Shown here piece by piece: positions 1-5,231 of a DNA stretch of 5,719 bases. The position numbers were made by a program, and so were the translations under genes. The notes beneath the pieces are model-generated. The model was not told where the DNA came from, made no database searches, and worked only from the letters and a program-made list of their open reading frames with translations. This DNA is from Nitrospinota bacterium (GTDB taxonomy: Bacteria; Tectomicrobia; Entotheonellia; J063). Where the stretch lies: positions 1-5,719 of the forward strand of contig RFHZ01000691.1 in the NCBI GenBank assembly GCA_003696125.1. Reading direction: 5' to 3'. Within the stretch, counting starts at the first letter, position 1; the number at the start of each line of letters is the position of its first letter.

Positions 1-63
1 CCAGGGGATGGAACGGGTGGGAAAGCTCTGTTTAATGTACGCATGTGAGATGGACCGGCAATC

Positions 64-159
64 ATGTCTCTCTTTATCCTGATAGCTTTACCGCTGCTCT
101 TCCGGCACGGATATCATTACTGGTGTATTCGTGGGGTGCAACGCGGCCAACAACGATAA
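64..159 (+). CDS. possible 31-codon hydrophobic mini-ORF
   Basis: An ATG at 64 opens 31 codons ending in TAA at 157-159. The first half is strongly hydrophobic (MSLFILIALPLLF), followed by an aromatic and basic tail (HGYHYWCIRGVQRGQQR), which resembles one membrane helix with a positive cytoplasmic end. It lies in the same reading frame as the methyltransferase that begins at 175, so only one stop codon and 15 bases separate them. ICMT-like proteins often start with just such a helix, so this could be a severed N-terminus, a separate small membrane peptide, or chance. No convincing ribosome binding site precedes it. Low confidence. Confidence 0.2.
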   Translation: MSLFILIALPLLFRHGYHYWCIRGVQRGQQR

Positions 160-174
160 GGACTGGTAAGTGGC

Positions 175-618
175 GTGGTCTGGTTCTTCTGTTACCTCTC
201 TCTGATGGTAGCCATGTTGTATCGCGCATTCCAGCTCAGTCCCGGTCTGTCGTTTTGGGGAGGATACCTCCTTCTCTGGTGTGCAGCCATAGGACGGATG
301 ATCAGCATCCGCCAGCTCGGGCTGGCCTTCAGCGAGTTTATCCGGGTGGAGAAGGATCAACCCCTGGTCGATACCGGGATCTATGCCTATGTCCGTCATC
401 CCCTCCACTATTTCCTGATGCTGGAGATGGTCGCCATGGCCTGGCTGGCGGGATTCCTCTGGGGATGGGGAGTGGTAGGGGTAGCCATGATCACCCTGGT
501 GTTCCGGGAAGTACAGGAAGAGCGGGCCCTGGTGCGGGCTTATGGCGACAGATACCGCCGGTACCGTCAACGTGCCCTTGCCCTCATCGACCTTCTCCCC
601 CCGGCGTGCCGGGAGTGA
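175..618 (+). CDS. ICMT/PEMT-like membrane methyltransferase
   Basis: This 147-residue membrane protein is likely a member of the isoprenylcysteine carboxyl methyltransferase / phospholipid methyltransferase superfamily, which uses S-adenosylmethionine to methylate lipid-like or small substrates at the membrane. Hydrophobic helices lie near residues 2-17, 27-43 and 81-110. The family signature is visible: a Gly-x-Tyr-x-Tyr-x-Arg-His-Pro block at 68-76, then the C-terminal E-E-x-x-L with Y123, Y127 and Y130, matching the family's EExxL...Y..Y pattern. Together these form the SAM pocket in characterised relatives. The start is GTG with an AAGGA at 158-162, rather far away at 12 bases. The protein is short for the family and may lack an N-terminal helix; a hydrophobic mini-ORF in the same frame lies just upstream beyond a stop codon. 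Prenylated proteins are not expected in bacteria, so the substrate is unknown. The class is fairly secure, the substrate is not. Confidence 0.8.
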   Translation: MVWFFCYLSLMVAMLYRAFQLSPGLSFWGGYLLLWCAAIGRMISIRQLGLAFSEFIRVEKDQPLVDTGIYAYVRHPLHYFLMLEMVAMAWLAGFLWGWGVVGVAMITLVFREVQEERALVRAYGDRYRRYRQRALALIDLLPPACRE

Positions 619-627
619 GAGCGCTCT
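618..627. repeat. 10-base perfect palindrome at methyltransferase stop
   Basis: AGAGCGCTCT overlaps the last base of the methyltransferase stop codon. It is perfectly self-complementary but has no loop and no T-run, so it is not a usual terminator. It may be chance. Confidence 0.3.
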
Positions 628-636
628 TCTTGCCTC

Positions 637-651
637 ATCCTGTCACAGGAT
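637..651. promoter_or_regulatory. perfect 7-1-7 palindrome, candidate operator
   Basis: ATCCTGT, a single central C, then ACAGGAT form perfect 7-base arms. It ends nine bases before the TTGACG -35 box at 661, which puts its centre about 52 bases before the predicted transcription start. That is a usual place for an activator or repressor dimer. With one base between the arms it makes a poor RNA hairpin, and no T-run follows, so a DNA-binding site is likelier than a terminator. The binding protein is unknown. Confidence 0.35.
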
Positions 652-660
652 ATCTTCTCC

Positions 661-689
661 TTGACGCGACCCTGCTTCTGGCGCATAAT
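661..689 (+). promoter_or_regulatory. sigma-70-type promoter for TPR operon
   Basis: TTGACG (661-666) and CATAAT (684-689) are separated by exactly 17 bases. Each differs from the housekeeping consensus hexamers (TTGACA and TATAAT) at one base. Transcription would start near 696, giving a leader of about 180 bases that includes the large palindrome at 716-808 before the lipoprotein start at 880. The position, in the gap before a three-gene run on the same strand, fits a real promoter. No experimental evidence is available. Confidence 0.55.
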
Positions 690-715
690 GAATAGAAGAG
701 TAACTCGACGATATA

Positions 716-808
716 ACCGCAGAGTTCGCAGAGAACGCGGAGAGGAACAGGGTTTTTTTGAAATTCTTCCAAGAAAATATCCTCTGCGACCTCAGCGTGC
801 TCTGCGGT
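716..808. repeat. interspersed palindromic repeat with 9-base units
   Basis: A left arm beginning ACCGCAGAG (716) and a right arm ending CTCTGCGGT (808) form a long imperfect inverted repeat. The outer nine bases pair perfectly and about 21 of the outer 28 positions pair overall, around a loop of about 37 bases that contains a run of seven T. Each arm is also a tandem of 9-base units: CGCAGAGTT, CGCAGAGAA, CGCGGAGAG on the left, and CTCTGCGAC, CTCAGCGTG, CTCTGCGGT on the right. From memory, this type of CGCAGAG palindrome is scattered between genes in many environmental bacteria, with no settled function. Here it falls inside the predicted 5' leader, so its RNA could fold into a large stem. 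Confidence 0.75.
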
Positions 809-879
809 AAAATGTAATGAACGAATGAATCAAAGAGAACCCTTATCTCAGGGCCTCGGGAAGAGAAAGCGAGTCTATC

Positions 880-1557
880 ATGTGTCGTTTGGCCAAGGTT
901 TTTCTACTATGGAGTATCGTCCTTTTTACCTCCTGTGCCGGCATGGGGGTGCGCCCTACGGCGCAGTCAGCATTTGATCAGGGGCTTGCACTGTTCAATC
1001 GAGGAGAATATGAGGCCGCACTGCCACATTTCGCCAAGGCCACCGAGATAGATCCCGATTTTGCCCAGGCCTACCTCTACCTGGGCCGTACCTATCTGAA
1101 TTTGCATCGATGGCGGGAAGCGATCCCCCCTCTGCGCACGGCCTATCGCTTGTCCCCGGAATCGATGCGAAAAGAGGTGGTCAATATCCTTATCGACGCT
1201 CTCCTGGGGGGAGCGCTCTTCGAAATAGAGCGAGGTAACCTGTCATCCTCTATCTCCTATTTCAAAGAGGTTATCGAGCTGGGGCCCTCTTCGACCCAGG
1301 TTGATAGGGTAGTCCAAGGACTCCTTACGCTGGGGGGAGCCTTGTTGACGCAGGGGCAGGTGAGCCAGGCGATTGAGGTCTATCAGGACGCGGTGAATCT
1401 TGCCCCGGATACCCCTGCACCCTATTTGGGGCTGGCCCGGGCTCTCTTCAAACAGGGGGATCTTTTCCAGGCGTTACAGGTGGTGCGAAACGCCATGCAG
1501 CTCGATCCGACCAGTAGAGAACTCCGGTCGTTCTGGCAGGAGTTGCAACGCCAGTGA
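880..1557 (+). CDS. TPR-repeat lipoprotein
   Basis: This 225-residue protein is probably a lipid-anchored TPR scaffold facing the periplasm. Residues 1-18 look like a lipoprotein signal peptide: a short basic start (MCRLAK), a hydrophobic core, then LFTS before Cys19. Phe at -3 is not the usual Leu, so the lipobox is slightly atypical. About five 34-residue TPR units follow, near residues 28-61, 62-95, 104-137, 147-180 and 179-212, with typical A-x-x-x-G/L-x-x-Y/F spacing and closing Asp-Pro or Ser-Pro turns (IDPDF, LSPES, LAPDT, LDPTS). The third unit is the most divergent. TPR arrays bind other proteins and the partner is not shown here. It is first in a likely operon; the metallophosphoesterase starts 18 bases after its stop. 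The ATG at 880 has only a weak purine-rich ribosome binding site, but it places the signal peptide well. Confidence 0.8.
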   Translation: MCRLAKVFLLWSIVLFTSCAGMGVRPTAQSAFDQGLALFNRGEYEAALPHFAKATEIDPDFAQAYLYLGRTYLNLHRWREAIPPLRTAYRLSPESMRKEVVNILIDALLGGALFEIERGNLSSSISYFKEVIELGPSSTQVDRVVQGLLTLGGALLTQGQVSQAIEVYQDAVNLAPDTPAPYLGLARALFKQGDLFQALQVVRNAMQLDPTSRELRSFWQELQRQ

Positions 1558-1560
1558 TCC

Positions 1561-1565
1561 AGGAG
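1561..1565 (+). promoter_or_regulatory. ribosome binding site of metallophosphoesterase
   Basis: AGGAG lies 10 bases before the ATG at 1576, in the 18-base gap after the TPR gene stop. It supports that start, which also places the first metal-binding motif seven residues in, as is usual for the family. Confidence 0.6.
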
Positions 1566-1575
1566 CAGCATAGCG

Positions 1576-2292
1576 ATGCGCATCGGGATCTTCGGTGATA
1601 TCCAGGGGTACTTTGGGCCGACCAACCAGCTCCTTATCGACTACTTTGCCGATCTGGTGGCGACACTCGATTGCGATTTCTTTCTCCAGACCGGAGATAT
1701 GTGTCACTACCGCTCCTTTGCCCGACCGGTGTACTGGATCTATGGGAACAATGATTGGCCGCCGGTGATTAGAGAGATCGCCGAGGGACGGCGGGACATT
1801 ACCAACCTCCATCATCTCCCCACCGGCCAGATCGTCACGCTACAACGGGGAGAGGAATGCGTGCGGGTCAGCGGTTTAAACGGGGCCTTTGAAGAGATCT
1901 ATTACCATGCCCGACCTGGTGAATATCCTGCCTATGAGCTGGCCGGATACTTTCAGGCCAGCGACATCGAAGCCTGTCTCGCCCTGGCCGGAGAGTCGAT
2001 CGACATCTTTCTCACCCATGGCTGTCCTGCCGGTCTGGGATTGGGGAGAGAACCTGACCATGCGGTCCCGGTGATCCGGGAATTGCTCGATCGCTTGCAA
2101 CCCCGCTATCTCTTCTGCGGTCATGCCCATTTCTTCCGCTGTCTCAGGTACGGCCCTTCTACCGTCTGTTCGCTGGCTCCCCTGGAGGAGGAGTTCTATC
2201 TCCTGGATACGCAGACCGATCAACTGGAGAGGGTCAAGAGTCGACCCCTGCCAGAGCTGCATCCATACCGACAAGCAGGGAAGGGACGGTAA
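1576..2292 (+). CDS. calcineurin-like metallophosphoesterase
   Basis: This 238-residue cytoplasmic protein belongs to the calcineurin-like phosphoesterase fold, two-metal enzymes that cleave phosphomonoesters or phosphodiesters. The motifs appear in order: FGDIQG with D8, TGD with D41, GNND with N58, THG with H148, and GHAH with H183 and H185. Two positions differ from the classic set. The usual DxH is D8-I-Q10, and the usual GNHD/E is GNND, so the residue that often protonates the leaving group is Asn59. Compact YfcE/MJ0936-type members also replace that histidine, usually with Cys, so activity is still plausible. There is no signal peptide. The substrate cannot be read from the sequence; cyclic nucleotides, dinucleotides or nucleic acid ends are all possible. 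It sits between the TPR lipoprotein and rimI, and the rimI start is only three bases past its stop, so the genes are probably co-transcribed. Confidence 0.85.
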   Translation: MRIGIFGDIQGYFGPTNQLLIDYFADLVATLDCDFFLQTGDMCHYRSFARPVYWIYGNNDWPPVIREIAEGRRDITNLHHLPTGQIVTLQRGEECVRVSGLNGAFEEIYYHARPGEYPAYELAGYFQASDIEACLALAGESIDIFLTHGCPAGLGLGREPDHAVPVIRELLDRLQPRYLFCGHAHFFRCLRYGPSTVCSLAPLEEEFYLLDTQTDQLERVKSRPLPELHPYRQAGKGR

Positions 2293-2295
2293 ACC

Positions 2296-2742
2296 ATGGG
2301 AATCGAGATTACCCCGATGCAGATGGAGGATATAGACGAGGTACTGGCCATCGAGCGTGCTTCCTATCTCTCTCCCTGGTCATATGAGATGTTTCGCGCC
2401 GAAATCGAACAGAATCGCTTCGCCTATCCCCTGGTGGCCAGAAAGGAGGGCAAGGTGGTAGGGTATATCTGTCTCTGGAAAGCTGCAGACGAGGCCCATA
2501 TTGCCAATATCGCCGTGCATCCAGACTTCCGGCGCCAGGGGATCGGTTCTTCTCTGTTGGAAAAGGGTCTGGAATTTGCCAGGGAGATGGGTTGTACGAA
2601 GGCCGTCCTCGAAGTCCGGGTCTCTAACCTGCCTGCCCGGCGACTCTACACCCGTTTTCACTTTGCCCCGGTCGGTATTCGCAAAGGGTATTACACCGAT
2701 ACCAACGAAGATGCGCTGGTGCTTATGCGTGCACCGTTGTAG
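2296..2742 (+). CDS. rimI: RimI-type N-alpha-acetyltransferase
   Basis: This 148-residue GNAT-fold protein resembles RimI, which moves acetyl from acetyl-CoA to the N-terminus of ribosomal protein S18 and some other proteins. Near the start, SPWS (26-29) and the following F..E stretch match the RimI opening. The acetyl-CoA motif A runs from IANIAVHPDFRRQGIG to residue 84, with the phosphate-gripping R/Q-x-x-G-x-G element at 79-84. The end carries LEVRVSN (E106), A114, Y118 and the G-x-R-K-x-Y-Y...D-A-L block, highly characteristic of RimI. E106 and Y118 are the likely base and acid equivalents. Length is normal. GGGAAGGGA just before the preceding stop serves as ribosome binding site for the ATG. 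In many bacteria rimI adjoins tsaB or tsaD; neither is present here. Substrate specificity among RimI paralogues is not certain. Confidence 0.88.
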   Translation: MGIEITPMQMEDIDEVLAIERASYLSPWSYEMFRAEIEQNRFAYPLVARKEGKVVGYICLWKAADEAHIANIAVHPDFRRQGIGSSLLEKGLEFAREMGCTKAVLEVRVSNLPARRLYTRFHFAPVGIRKGYYTDTNEDALVLMRAPL

Positions 2743-2821
2743 CCAGGGCAAAGAGAAAAATATAGGATGAGTGGGAATATTCCTCCTGCTGTTTTCGTCA
2801 TCCTCATGCCAGGTTTTTTAT

Positions 2822-2841
2822 GGTTTTCCTGAGGAAAATCC
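2822..2841. other. small hairpin in the gap before the lipid genes
   Basis: GGTTTTCC and GGAAAATCC pair across a three-base loop with one bulged T. No T-run follows on either strand, so it is not a standard intrinsic terminator, although a run of six T lies just upstream. The surrounding gap (2743-2905) shows no confident gene; an ATG at 2767 opens only 21 codons, ending in this hairpin. A TAGAAT at 2844-2849 could be a -10 box, but no good -35 lies at the right distance. Confidence 0.3.
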
Positions 2842-2920
2842 GGTAGAATAGGCGGATGGTTCCTTTACAAAATCGATACTTAACCAGGGAACAAGACGTA
2901 AGAGTGTGAAAGATATCCCC

Positions 2921-2925
2921 GAGGG
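2921..2925 (+). promoter_or_regulatory. ribosome binding site deciding ATG 2930
   Basis: GAGGG lies four bases before the ATG at 2930. The alternative GTG at 2906 has only AGGGA at about 15 bases, so the ATG is preferred. It also gives MKKRGILF, which resembles the usual first strand of nucleotidyltransferase-like domains. Confidence 0.5.
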
Positions 2926-2929
2926 ATGC

Positions 2930-4153
2930 ATGAAAAAGCGTGGTATTCTCTTTACCGATAGACAACAAGACACCTTGACGATTGCCGGCCTTTCACTGCA
3001 GGAGCGGATGATCCGTACGTTGCAAAAGGCCGGGATCTCCGAGATCTTCCTGCTGCCGCAGCAGAGCGAGGAGGCGATAGCGAGCTTGCAGAGCACATCT
3101 GGACCGGTGGTATGCCTTACCACCTCCCTCCTTCTCGATCCCCGCTTGATAGAAGAATTCCTGGATTTTCCTGCGGAGACGACAGAAGGGTTGCTCTGTG
3201 TTGTCCCCCGCCGTGAACAGCCTCTCTTTCCTCTCCCCGCCTGGTCTGCTCCTGCTGATGACACGGTCCCGCTTCCCCTCTTTCTCTGTCCCCCTCCCCT
3301 CCTCCCTCTCCTGGTAGAGGCGCTGCAGCAAGGGGTACAGAGCTTTCCTGCCCTGTTCACTTACCTACAGGAGCGTACCAAGATTCGTCCTCGACCGAAC
3401 GAGGGGAGGTTCTGGTATTGGGTTCGCGGTCCGGGGGATGTCAAAGAGGCCGAGGATGCCCTTTTCCAAACCCTGGTCAAAGAGACGGACAGCCCGATTA
3501 CCAGGCTGATTGCGCGCAAGATCTCGCTGCGGATCAGTCGCCTTCTCATGTCTACCCCGATTACTCCTAACCAGATCACCCTGTTTTGCCTCGGCATCGG
3601 ATTGATAGGAGCCTTTCTCTTTACCATTCCCCATCCCCTGGCTCAAATAGGAGGAGCACTCCTGTTCCTGCTCTCTACCATTCTGGACGGGTGCGATGGA
3701 GAGATCGCCCGTCTCAAATTCCTGGAGTCGCGCTACGGTGGCTGGCTGGATCTCCTCTGTGATAATGTCGTGCATGTCGGTCTCTTCCTGGGTATCGCTA
3801 TAGGGTTGTATCGCCAGTACCAGGTCCCCTTTTATCTCCTGTTAGGAGGGCTTGCCGTTTTCGGGGTCGTGGCTTCGGTGGCTACGGTCTGTTACGTCAC
3901 CCTGCGCCGCAAGAAGGGGAGTGGACCCTTCTTTACCTCGGTGGTAAACGAAGAGGAGGCAAAGCGCTTGAAGCCGGGGTTTCATCTGCTGGTCAAGATC
4001 AACGATCTGCTGGCGCGCCGGGACTTTTCCTATCTCCTGGTCTTGCTGGCACTGCTGCGAAAAATGGATTGGTTCCTCTGGGGTGGAGCGATCGGCTCCA
4101 ATCTCTTTTTCTTTAGCCTGCTCGGTATATATCGCTGGGGGAGGGCTCTTTGA
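2930..4153 (+). CDS. CDP-alcohol phosphatidyltransferase with degenerate NTase-like N-terminus
   Basis: This 407-residue membrane protein (415 if it starts at GTG 2906) joins two domains. Residues 212-404 form a CDP-alcohol phosphatidyltransferase, which transfers a phospho-group from a CDP-linked donor to an alcohol. The signature is complete: D253-x-x-D256-G257-x-x-A260-R261, eight residues, G270-x3-D274-x3-D278. About six hydrophobic helices surround it. Residues 1-180 resemble the nucleotidyltransferase half of bifunctional IPCT/DIPP synthases (GLSLQERMIRTLQKAGI near 20-36). The joining segment (RFWYWVRGPGDVKEAEDAL, then DSPITRLIARKIS...TPITPNQIT) is typical of that fusion. The N-terminal half lacks the GxGTRL loop, and TTSLLLDP stands where an Asp is expected, so it probably does not make CDP-alcohol itself. 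Residues 97-130 are unusually rich in Pro and Leu. The exact product, an inositol-type phosphodiester or a phospholipid, is unknown. The flippase-like gene overlaps its stop. Confidence 0.82.
   Translation: MKKRGILFTDRQQDTLTIAGLSLQERMIRTLQKAGISEIFLLPQQSEEAIASLQSTSGPVVCLTTSLLLDPRLIEEFLDFPAETTEGLLCVVPRREQPLFPLPAWSAPADDTVPLPLFLCPPPLLPLLVEALQQGVQSFPALFTYLQERTKIRPRPNEGRFWYWVRGPGDVKEAEDALFQTLVKETDSPITRLIARKISLRISRLLMSTPITPNQITLFCLGIGLIGAFLFTIPHPLAQIGGALLFLLSTILDGCDGEIARLKFLESRYGGWLDLLCDNVVHVGLFLGIAIGLYRQYQVPFYLLLGGLAVFGVVASVATVCYVTLRRKKGSGPFFTSVVNEEEAKRLKPGFHLLVKINDLLARRDFSYLLVLLALLRKMDWFLWGGAIGSNLFFFSLLGIYRWGRAL
4137..4145 (+). promoter_or_regulatory. ribosome binding site for coupled TTG start
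   Basis: A purine run, GGGGGAGGG, inside the end of the phosphatidyltransferase gene lies four bases before a TTG that overlaps the TGA stop (TTGA, 4150-4153). It justifies the rare TTG start and points to translational coupling. An alternative GTG at 4162 is less well placed. Confidence 0.6.
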
Positions 4154-5166
4154 TACGAACGGTGCAGGTAATTCTTTTCCTGTTGGGGAGCGCGATCTTC
4201 CTCTTTTTGTGGCACGAAATCGGTGCAGGAGAGGTCTGGCAGCATATCCAGACCCTGGGGTGGACAGGGATGCTGGTGATTGTTGGACTGGCCATCCTGA
4301 CCCATGTCGCCAATACCTGCGGGTGGCGGTTGACTTTTGGTGAGCAGCGCCGGATGGTGAGCCTCCGGAGGCTCTTTGGGGTCCGGCTGGCCGGTGAGGC
4401 GATCAACTATCTGACCCCTACCGCGCTGGGAGGAGATGTTTTCAAGGCCATCTTGCTCAAAGGGACATTTCCCCTGACCAGAGGCCTGGCCACGGTCACC
4501 ATTGCCAAGCTCAGTCAGACCCTGGCCCTGGGGGTGTTCATTCTGGGAGGGGTCAGCATTGTTGGCCCTTTCCTTACCCTATCACTGCGCCTGCGCATGG
4601 GTATTGCCCTGAGCCTGGTGGGAGGAGCCTCCTTGCTGGGGATCTTCTTCTGGTTGCAACGGCGGGGTCTCTTCTCCGGCTCCCTTGTTCTCCTGGACCG
4701 GCTGCGTATTCGAGGAAAGTTGCTCGGACGAATGCAGGAACCGGCTCGCCTGCTGGATCAGAATATCGCTGCCTTCTATCGTCACCACCATAAACGATTC
4801 TGGGGATCGGTCGGCTGGTTCTTCCTGGGCTGGAGTGTGGGGGTCATCGAGATCTATCTCATCCTGATCTTTTTCCACCTGCCGGCAACCCTCTTCACGG
4901 CCCTGGCCATCGAGGTCTTCTCCACCCTGCTCAATGCCGTCCTCTTCTTTATCCCGGGGAAACTGGGGGTTCAGGAAGGGGGAAAGGTCCTCATCTTTAC
5001 CCTGCTTGGCCTCGATCCGGTCCACGGCTTTTCCCTGGGGATTGTACGGCGGATCAGGGAACTCATCTGGGTCGGTATCGGACTCCTGATCCTGGCCGTG
5101 TACCGGACCGAAGCACGACCAGAAGAGACCGGGATCGATGGAACCCCAGAGGGGTCACCATTTTGA
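4150..5166 (+). CDS. flippase-like membrane protein (LPG synthase TM domain family)
   Basis: This 338-residue integral membrane protein belongs to the flippase-like family (TIGR00374, PF03706), which includes the transmembrane part of lysylphosphatidylglycerol synthase and the hopanoid-associated HpnL. Members are thought to move lipids across the inner membrane. Hydrophobic helices lie near residues 5-21, 38-55, 121-140, 150-168, 222-243, 251-268 and 303-317, with more between. Two family motifs are clear: RLAGEAINYLTPTALGGDVFKA at 79-100, and FIPGKLGVQEGG at 267-278. It ends in a hydrophilic tail (about 320-338), and no catalytic aminoacyl-transfer domain follows, so it is not a full MprF. 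Its TTG start overlaps the stop of the phosphatidyltransferase gene, so the two are probably made together, and it may flip that enzyme's product. Hopanoid work (HpnL) is an alternative, but no other hopanoid gene is seen here. Confidence 0.82.
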   Translation: MIRTVQVILFLLGSAIFLFLWHEIGAGEVWQHIQTLGWTGMLVIVGLAILTHVANTCGWRLTFGEQRRMVSLRRLFGVRLAGEAINYLTPTALGGDVFKAILLKGTFPLTRGLATVTIAKLSQTLALGVFILGGVSIVGPFLTLSLRLRMGIALSLVGGASLLGIFFWLQRRGLFSGSLVLLDRLRIRGKLLGRMQEPARLLDQNIAAFYRHHHKRFWGSVGWFFLGWSVGVIEIYLILIFFHLPATLFTALAIEVFSTLLNAVLFFIPGKLGVQEGGKVLIFTLLGLDPVHGFSLGIVRRIRELIWVGIGLLILAVYRTEARPEETGIDGTPEGSPF

Positions 5167-5196
5167 GCCGATCCCTGGCCGCTCCGGCATGAGGGA

Positions 5197-5230
5197 AACT
5201 GGCCTGCCGCATAAAGGAAGGGAGGCAGTT
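5197..5230. terminator. possible hairpin between convergent genes
   Basis: AACTGGCCT (5197-5205) and AGGCAGTT (5223-5230) pair over eight bases with one bulged G and a loop of 17. It lies between the stops of two converging genes, where a shared terminator would be expected. No clear T-run follows on either strand, so a Rho-independent role is doubtful. Confidence 0.3.
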
Positions 5231-5231
5231 C

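Noticed and set aside
1-63. End of an upstream gene in one of the three plus-strand frames (stops at 33-35, 46-48 and 80-82)
   Set aside because: The available tails are 10 to 26 residues with no recognisable pattern, so none can be assigned.
45-695. 216-codon open frame on the plus strand overlapping the methyltransferase
   Set aside because: Its product is rich in Pro, Gly, Arg and Ser with no domain pattern, while the overlapping frame at 175-618 carries the ICMT/PEMT motifs. It is a shadow frame.
716-808. Reading the palindrome as a Rho-independent terminator or CRISPR
   Set aside because: The T-run lies in the loop, not after the stem, and the 9-base units are contiguous without spacers, so neither fits.
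2767-2832. 21-codon ORF starting MSGNIPPAVF in the gap before the lipid genes
   Set aside because: It has no properly spaced ribosome binding site and no recognisable feature; chance ORFs of this size are common.
2818-3360. 180-codon minus-strand open frame opposite the phosphatidyltransferase N-terminus
   Set aside because: It is Arg/Ser/Gly-rich and low in complexity, as expected opposite a pyrimidine-rich coding strand. The plus-strand frame continues into a complete catalytic motif, so this one is not supported.
4582-5025. 147-codon minus-strand open frame inside the flippase-like gene
   Set aside because: The product is Glu/Gln/Asp-rich, the usual antisense image of a hydrophobic coding sequence, and the plus strand encodes clear family motifs.
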